Made by a program: the position numbers and the translations under genes. From Acidobacteriota bacterium (GTDB lineage: Bacteria; Acidobacteriota; Vicinamibacteria; Vicinamibacterales; CAVVIG01), in contig JAFDVO010000010.1 in NCBI GenBank assembly GCA_018268955.1, positions 1 through 64,000 of the forward strand: a stretch of DNA of 64,000 nt, written 5' to 3'. Positions 59,293 through 64,000 of this stretch are shown piece by piece. Each line of letters begins with the position of its first letter. Position 1 is the stretch's first letter. Below the pieces are notes generated by a model, which was not told the origin of the DNA, made no database searches, and saw only the letters and a list, made by a program, of their open reading frames with translations.

Positions 59293-60822
59293 GTGGATGC
59301 CCGGGCTGCCGCGTACGCGCGGCTGTTCGAGACTGTCCACGAAGGCGTGTACATCGGGACCGTCGGTCCCGGTGGCACGTCGACGCTGGCCGCAAACGCG
59401 CACCTCAAGCTCATTCTCGGGTACGACAGCGAGACGCCGGACCCCGACGTGCGTCCGTTCGCCCCCGAGCAGTGCCCTGACGCCGCCTCACGCCTGGCGT
59501 TCCTCGACCGCCTGAGCGCAGACGGCGCGGTGGTCAACTACCTCATTCGCCTCTCGCGCGCCGATCGCTCGGCCGTGTGGGTCGAGATCACGGGTCGTGC
59601 TGAACGCGAAGGCGACGCACTCCGGATCGAGGCGCTCTTCAGGGACGTGAGCGAGCGCAAGAAGCTCGACGACGAAACCCGCGACATCTACCACCAGCTG
59701 CTCCAGGCCGAGAAGATGGCAGCGCTCGGGCAGACCATCTCGGGCGTCGCCCACGAGTTGAACAACCCGCTCGCCACCATCCTGACGTGGGCGGAGCGGC
59801 TGTCGCAGCGCACGCCGCACGACCCGACGATCCGCCGCGGCCTCGAGGTGATCCTGGGCGAAGCCGAGCGCTCCGCGAGAATCGTCCGAAACCTCCTGAC
59901 GTTCGCGCGGAAGCGCCAGACCACGCGGGGGATGATCGACATCAACCAGGTCGTGCGCGAAACGCTCGCACTCCGCGCCTACGAGCAGCGCGTCACCAAC
60001 ATCATGGTGATCGATGCGCTCGCTGCCGGCCTGCCACCCGTGTTCGCCGACGCACACCAGATCAAGCAGGTCCTGCTCAACCTCGTCATCAACGCCGAAC
60101 AGGCGATGCTGTCGGCACACGGCCGCGGCGTCCTCGTCGTCCGCACGTGGCACGACGCGGACCGTGACTGCGTCATCCTCGAGATCAACGACGACGGCCC
60201 TGGCATTCCCGAGGATGTGCACGCGAAGATCTTCGACCCGTTCTTCACCACCAAGGAGGTCGGCAAGGGAACCGGGCTCGGGCTGACAGTCGCCTACGCG
60301 ATCATCAACGAGCATGGGGGGCGCATCAGGCTGGAGTCTCCCCCGCACTCCGGCGCGTCGTTCTTCGTCGAGCTCCCGGTCACCGAGGGCCACGTCTCAA
60401 CCCTGACACCTCAGGGCCCAACGGTCAGCACTCCACAACAGGACCCTCCTGCGCACGCGTCTATCCTCGTCGTCGATGACGAGGCAGCGCTGGCGACGGC
60501 TGTGTGCGCCGCGCTCCAGGACGCTGGCTACACGGTCGAGCAGGCGTCAGACGGGGAACAGGCGCTCGCACGGATCGGCGCGCGGGGGTTCGATCTGGTC
60601 GTGTGCGATTTGAAGATGCCGCGGATGGACGGGCCCGCGTTCTATCGCGAGCTGCGGTCGAGGGATGCGACGATGGCCCGTCGGGTGATGTTCGTGACGG
60701 GCGACGTGATCGGGACCGACGCCGAAACGTTCCTGCGGGAGTCTGGCTGCCGCTGGCTGGCGAAGCCCTTCAGGCTTTCGGACCTGGTGCGGACGGCACG
60801 CGAAGCGCTGGCCAACCCGTGA
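59293..60822 (+). CDS. Hybrid histidine kinase: PAS, HisKA, HATPase, receiver
   Basis: A 509-residue soluble kinase starting with GTG 6 bp after the PCYCGC gene. Residues about 1-125 are a PAS domain (LFETVHEGVYIGTVG; IEALFRDVSERKKL). His154 is in SGVAHELNNPLATIL (H-box). The catalytic domain has NLVINAEQAM (N-box), DDGPGIPEDVHAKIFDPFF and GKGTGLGLTVAYAI (G-boxes). Residues about 390-509 are a receiver, with ILVVDDEAALATAV and phosphorylatable Asp in VVCDLKMPRMDG and Lys in WLAKPFRLSDL. No membrane segment is seen. Input is cytosolic and could relate to the redox-type partner gene. Confidence 0.93.
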   Translation: MDARAAAYARLFETVHEGVYIGTVGPGGTSTLAANAHLKLILGYDSETPDPDVRPFAPEQCPDAASRLAFLDRLSADGAVVNYLIRLSRADRSAVWVEITGRAEREGDALRIEALFRDVSERKKLDDETRDIYHQLLQAEKMAALGQTISGVAHELNNPLATILTWAERLSQRTPHDPTIRRGLEVILGEAERSARIVRNLLTFARKRQTTRGMIDINQVVRETLALRAYEQRVTNIMVIDALAAGLPPVFADAHQIKQVLLNLVINAEQAMLSAHGRGVLVVRTWHDADRDCVILEINDDGPGIPEDVHAKIFDPFFTTKEVGKGTGLGLTVAYAIINEHGGRIRLESPPHSGASFFVELPVTEGHVSTLTPQGPTVSTPQQDPPAHASILVVDDEAALATAVCAALQDAGYTVEQASDGEQALARIGARGFDLVVCDLKMPRMDGPAFYRELRSRDATMARRVMFVTGDVIGTDAETFLRESGCRWLAKPFRLSDLVRTAREALANP

Positions 60823-60921
60823 GGTGACCAGCGACGACCCGGGCTGTTCGCGGGTCGCTGACCCGGCAGCGGAGCTCCGGCACAAACGCCAGCGCCCCGC
60901 TGCGTCGGGATGTCGACACCC

Positions 60922-61857
60922 TCACCGCGCCACCGCCACCGCAGCTTCCTGGATACGGGGGCGCAACGCCACCTTGATCGGCGCGGGCATACGGGCGGGC
61001 CGCGCTGCGTAGGTGAGGACCTGGGCACCGCGGGTGGTCGCCGGCTTCGCAGGGGCCGCCTTGGGCTTCATGGTGGCCTTCGCCATAGTCGGACGCACGG
61101 CCACGAGGTCGACCAGCGCTTCGCGCATCGCGGCGACGTGCTGCGGCCCCATCTGGCCCAGCGACTCACGCAGCCGCTTGATGGCCCTGGCGTGGAGCTG
61201 CGAAACCCGCGACTCGTTCACGCCGATCTCGGCACCGATTTCCTTCATCGTGGCTTCGGCGTAGTAGTAGAGGCTGATGACCTTCTGCTCGCGGACGGGC
61301 AGGGACGCGATCGCTGCACGGACCCGCTCACGCGTCTCGGTCTTCTCGTACGCCGTGTCCGGCGCATCGGGCTCGGACGGCACGAGCACCGTCGGAAGGT
61401 TGCTCTCGTCCATGTGCTCGCCGCTCGCGAGGGGCGACGTGGCCTCGATGGTGTTGATCCGGACGATCGTGCGGCTGAGGCGCTTCTCGTCCGAGCCAAC
61501 GCGCGCCGCCAGGTCCGCCATCGACGGCTCATGCCCGAGTTCACGCCGCAGCGCTTCACGGGCGGCGTCCAGTTCCCGCCGCTGGCGCCGGACACCGCGC
61601 GGCCACGCATCCTTGCGGAGGGCGTCAATCATGGCGCCCCTGACGCGGCGCTCCGCGAAGGTCTCGAACTTGATCCCGCGGGCCTCGTCGAACCGGTGCG
61701 CGGCATCGATCAGGCCAAGCACCCCGTCCTGGACGAGATCGCCGATGTCGATGGAGTTCGGCATCGACGCCGCCATGCGGCGGGCCAGCGCTTCAACGAA
61801 CGGCAGGCCGGCGACAATACGGCGGTCCTGGGCAGCGGTAACAGAAGGAACGGGCAT
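60922..61857 (-). CDS. FliA-type (sigma-28 family) RNA polymerase sigma factor with C-terminal tail
   Basis: A 311-residue sigma factor. The start at 61857 has AGGAG 9 bp upstream. Region 2 runs from VEALARRMAASMPNSIDIGD through LVQDGVLGLIDAAHRFDEAR to KFETFAERRVRGAMIDALRK; region 3 follows with RQRRELDAAREALRRELGHE; region 4 is ASLPVREQKVISLYYYAEAT with MKEIGAEIGVNESRVSQLHA. After it a 70-residue Ala/Pro/Lys-rich tail extends beyond FliA/WhiG length. No flagellar or anti-sigma genes lie in the window, so it may be an alternative sigma factor for other functions. A 19-bp palindrome is upstream. Confidence 0.9.
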   Translation of the reverse strand: MPVPSVTAAQDRRIVAGLPFVEALARRMAASMPNSIDIGDLVQDGVLGLIDAAHRFDEARGIKFETFAERRVRGAMIDALRKDAWPRGVRRQRRELDAAREALRRELGHEPSMADLAARVGSDEKRLSRTIVRINTIEATSPLASGEHMDESNLPTVLVPSEPDAPDTAYEKTETRERVRAAIASLPVREQKVISLYYYAEATMKEIGAEIGVNESRVSQLHARAIKRLRESLGQMGPQHVAAMREALVDLVAVRPTMAKATMKPKAAPAKPATTRGAQVLTYAARPARMPAPIKVALRPRIQEAAVAVAR

Positions 61858-61939
61858 CTGCTTGGTCTCCTGATTCGGAAGTTCGTGGCGCTTCCGTGTG
61901 CTGACCACTATCGCAACCGCGGTACCACCGGCAGAGCCT

Positions 61940-61958
61940 GTGCCCCGAATCGGGGCAC
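61940..61958. promoter_or_regulatory. Perfect 19-bp palindrome upstream of the sigma factor
   Basis: GTGCCCCGA-A-TCGGGGCAC has 9-bp arms around one base. It starts 83 bp before the sigma-factor ATG and no coding gene covers it. The position suits an operator. On the RNA it would also fold to a tight hairpin. Confidence 0.55.
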
Positions 61959-62155
61959 GATGCGCAGGCCTGTTCCTGTATCATCATGTCTTCACAGCAT
62001 TTACGCCGAGTGTTCCAGAACGGATCGCGCGGTTGCGGCGCTCAGCGGTTCTGTGAAAACCGTCAACGCTTTGACGATGATGGTCGGCGCGTCGTCAACG
62101 GCGTGACGGAAACGCTGACGTTTCTGCGATCGACTGACGGGATTGAAAGGCGCGC

Positions 62156-62425
62156 TTACTGCGCGTCGGAAGGGTCGGACGGGTCCGAAGGGTCGAGTGA
62201 GGAGAGGGACTGCCGCAGATCCTTGACAGTGCCCATCGCCTCCAGCGCGCTCGTCACCACCTGAGAGGCGCGGGCGCGGGTCGGGGCGTCGGTCAGGCGG
62301 GATTCGAGCAGCTCGGCATGCGCGAGGATAATGCCGAGCTGATTGTTCAAGCGATGGAAGAGGAGGCGGACTTCTGGTGTGTCCACCACGTCACGCCTCT
62401 CGGTTCCAGTATTCGATGCGGTCAC
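62156..62425 (-). CDS. Standalone histidine-kinase H-box (DHp-like) protein
   Basis: About 89 residues from GTG 62425; GTG 62389 or 62386, with GAGAGG ahead, is an alternative. The core is EVRLLFHRLNNQLGIILAHA followed by ELLESRL. This matches the H-box and helix of HisKA domains (compare HELNNPL in the kinase at 59293), with the phospho-acceptor His. No HATPase domain follows; the rest is a short helix and an acidic SLSSLDPSDPSDPSDAQ tail. It follows the HTH gene by 8 bp and may form an operon with it. It could receive or donate phosphate. Real gene status is moderately sure. Confidence 0.6.
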   Translation of the reverse strand: MTASNTGTERRDVVDTPEVRLLFHRLNNQLGIILAHAELLESRLTDAPTRARASQVVTSALEAMGTVKDLRQSLSSLDPSDPSDPSDAQ

Positions 62426-62433
62426 GAACCCGT

Positions 62434-62652
62434 TCAGGCCTGGTTGCGCTGTTCCTGCTGCCACACGACGTCGCTGGCCGGCCGGTCGGCGTGGTGCGGG
62501 TCGCGCCACAAGGTGTCGACGAAGATGCGAACCGAGCCACCGGCGGTGCGGACATACTCGATTTTGCCAGACGACAGCCAGTTATAGATCGTGCGACGGC
62601 TGACGCCGACAAGTTCGCAGGCCTTCATGATCGAGATCGTCTTTCGTTCCAC
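62434..62652 (-). CDS. Excisionase-like helix-turn-helix protein
   Basis: A 72-residue DNA-binding protein starting with GTG, with TGGAGG about 8 bp upstream. The core is SIMKACELVGVSRRTIYNWL followed by SSGKIEYVRTAGGSVRIF, the MerR/excisionase-type winged HTH found in small regulators. No integrase or phage gene is near, so it is more likely a housekeeping regulator. Its frame is open for another 540 bp upstream, but antisense to the NtrC-type gene, so the short form is preferred. Confidence 0.8.
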   Translation of the reverse strand: MERKTISIMKACELVGVSRRTIYNWLSSGKIEYVRTAGGSVRIFVDTLWRDPHHADRPASDVVWQQEQRNQA

Positions 62653-62847
62653 GGGTTCTGCCTCCAGCAAGGGTATCGGTGTAAGGTGAGCGGCCCTATA
62701 GAGCCAGCTCGCGAAGGCCAGCTGGGGATGTGGCCACTGGCCATTTATTCGGTTCGGCGGGGGCAAGACACAAGAGGGCCGTGCGCAATTTTTTCGGGTA
62801 CCCGCATACCGCGGCGGGAACATCCACGTCTGTGATCGGCGCCACCC

Positions 62848-64000
62848 ATGCCTGACACGTCGAAACACCTGCTGCTCGTCGAAGATGAACCGGCCCTTCG
62901 CACGGTGCTCGCCGAACAACTGACGGATCGGGGGTACGAGGTCGACGAAGCGGAGTCGGGGGAGGCGGCGCTCGCCCGCCTTGCCGATTTCGCATACGAC
63001 GCTGTCGTCACCGACCTGCGCATGCCGGGAGTCGGCGGGAATGCGGTGCTCGAAGCCGCCGTCCAGCGTTACCCGGACATCGTTGTCATCGTCGTCACCG
63101 GGTATGGGACGGTGAAGGACGCCGTCGACGCGATCAAGCGCGGCGCCACTGACTTCGTCAGCAAGCCGTTCCAGATCGACGAACTCACCCATGCCCTGCA
63201 GGTGGCCCTCGAACAGCGCCGTCTCAAGTCAGAGAACGCCTACCTGCGCGCGCAACTGGATGCCCGGCACCGCATCGAGGGGATCGTCGGGCGCAGTCCC
63301 GCGATGAAGAAGCTGTTCCAGCTTCTCGAGACCGTGGCTCCCACGAACAGCACGATCCTGATCACGGGAGAGACCGGCACCGGCAAGGAGGTCGTGGCCC
63401 GGGCCATCCATCACAACAGCCCGCGCCGGGCGCAGCGATTCGTCGCCCTGAACTGCAGCGCCATCCCCGAAGCCCTGCTCGAGGCCGAGCTGTTCGGCCA
63501 CGTGAAGGGGGCGTTTACCGGTGCAATCGGGAACCGGCAGGGCCGGCTCGAACAGGCGCACAAGGGCACGCTCTTCCTGGACGAAGTTGGGACGATGAGC
63601 GTTGGTCTCCAGACGAAGCTGCTACGCGTCCTCCAGGAGCGCGAGTTCGAACGAATTGGCGATCCGAACACCATCAAGGTGGATGTCAGGGTCATCGCCG
63701 CCACCAACAGCGACCTGCGACGGATGGTCGCGGCCGGCGACTTCCGCGAGGACCTGTTCTACCGGCTCAACGTCATACCGGTCACCCTGCCCCCACTCCG
63801 CGACCGCAAGGACGACGTGCCGCTGCTGGTGCAGCATTTCCTCGACAAGCTGGGGAGCGATAGCCGATCCCCCGTCATGGTGTCGCAGCGCGCCATGCGC
63901 GCCTTGATGGCCTACAGCTGGCCTGGCAATGTGCGGCAGCTCGAGAACGCCATCGAACGGGCCGTTGCATTCGGCGGCGGACGCGGGCAGATCGAGTTCG
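62848..64000 (+). CDS. NtrC-family sigma54-dependent response regulator (3' end outside window)
   Basis: At least 384 residues remain in the window. Residues 1-125 are a receiver: LLLVEDEPALRTV (acidic pocket), Asp56 in VVTDLRMPG and Lys in DFVSKPFQIDEL. A short linker follows. The AAA+ domain from about 145 has IVGRSPAMKKLFQLLE, Walker A GETGTGKE (174-181), the sigma54-contact loop GAFTGA (221-226), Walker B GTLFLDEVG (240-248) and the arginine-finger region FREDLFYRLNV. The DNA-binding end is lost at the window edge. The Asp56 receiver probably answers the kinase at 59293 or another kinase. No clear Shine-Dalgarno is present. Confidence 0.95.
   Translation, partial: MPDTSKHLLLVEDEPALRTVLAEQLTDRGYEVDEAESGEAALARLADFAYDAVVTDLRMPGVGGNAVLEAAVQRYPDIVVIVVTGYGTVKDAVDAIKRGATDFVSKPFQIDELTHALQVALEQRRLKSENAYLRAQLDARHRIEGIVGRSPAMKKLFQLLETVAPTNSTILITGETGTGKEVVARAIHHNSPRRAQRFVALNCSAIPEALLEAELFGHVKGAFTGAIGNRQGRLEQAHKGTLFLDEVGTMSVGLQTKLLRVLQEREFERIGDPNTIKVDVRVIAATNSDLRRMVAAGDFREDLFYRLNVIPVTLPPLRDRKDDVPLLVQHFLDKLGSDSRSPVMVSQRAMRALMAYSWPGNVRQLENAIERAVAFGGGRGQIEF

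Noticed and set aside
62067-62082. CGTCAA-CGCT-TTGACG inverted repeat with a TTGACG that could be a -35
   Set aside because: No -10 at normal spacing follows, and the next gene on that strand is more than 700 bp away.

Overview
The window is GC-rich bacterial chromosome with densely packed genes on both strands. There are no tRNA, rRNA, phage or transposase genes that I can see. The likely source is an Acidobacteriota bacterium, perhaps class Vicinamibacteria. The evidence is the VWFA-domain protein of the type named for Acidobacteria (39759-40721), the secreted and outer-membrane hypotheticals, the GC-rich codon use and the mix of housekeeping genes. This assignment is an inference; no marker rRNA is present.

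Layout. 1-568 is the 3' end of ahcY. 569-1239 is a non-coding repeat island. 1240-9486 holds envelope proteins, a SixA-type phosphatase, an M28 peptidase lipoprotein, a D-malate/tartrate dehydrogenase, a four-helix-bundle protein and Ku. 9599-12426 is a two-gene module: a monohaem cytochrome fused to a predicted outer-membrane barrel, then a pentahaem cytochrome, possibly an electron conduit across the outer membrane. 12423-18916 has a GNAT/lipoprotein pair, polA, a TPR-like protein and pcnB. 19099-22718 is a serine operon (DUF1015-serA-serC). 22789-26628 holds a hypothetical, a GarR-type reductase, an SDR and a MetF-like protein.

26729-32489 is a minus-strand operon for a Tat-exported molybdenum hydroxylase of the PaoABC/xanthine dehydrogenase type: [2Fe-2S], Mo and FAD subunits, then a cytochrome b that could pass electrons to the quinone pool, then a small coupled protein. 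32824-38992 has a beta-CASP nuclease and a coupled run of HEAT-cyclophilin, aminotransferase and MalQ. 39067-40721 encodes an OmpA-like lipoprotein and the VWFA protein. 41008-50474 has an aminotransferase, Kbl, an unusual M1 peptidase, NuoG and DsbD. 50550-57650 has an outer-membrane barrel, a TM-GAF protein, glutamine synthetase, an OB-fold-like lipoprotein, a GAF-PP2C phosphatase, FabZ and an lmo0937-type peptide. 57778-64000 is signalling-rich: EamA transporter, PCYCGC lipoprotein, hybrid histidine kinase, FliA-type sigma factor, a standalone H-box protein, an excisionase-like HTH protein and an NtrC-family regulator cut by the window end.

Two themes run through the region. First, many genes have a -10-like hexamer only 6-11 nt before the start codon and no Shine-Dalgarno, which suggests leaderless mRNAs; three divergent gene pairs share overlapping -10 boxes. 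Second, short intergenic tandem repeats (7, 8, 15 and 16 bp periods) lie just after or between genes. Individual points of interest are a DNA polymerase I that has lost proofreading residues and carries a natural O-helix tyrosine, the barrel-cytochrome fusion, and an M1 peptidase without its GAMEN motif.
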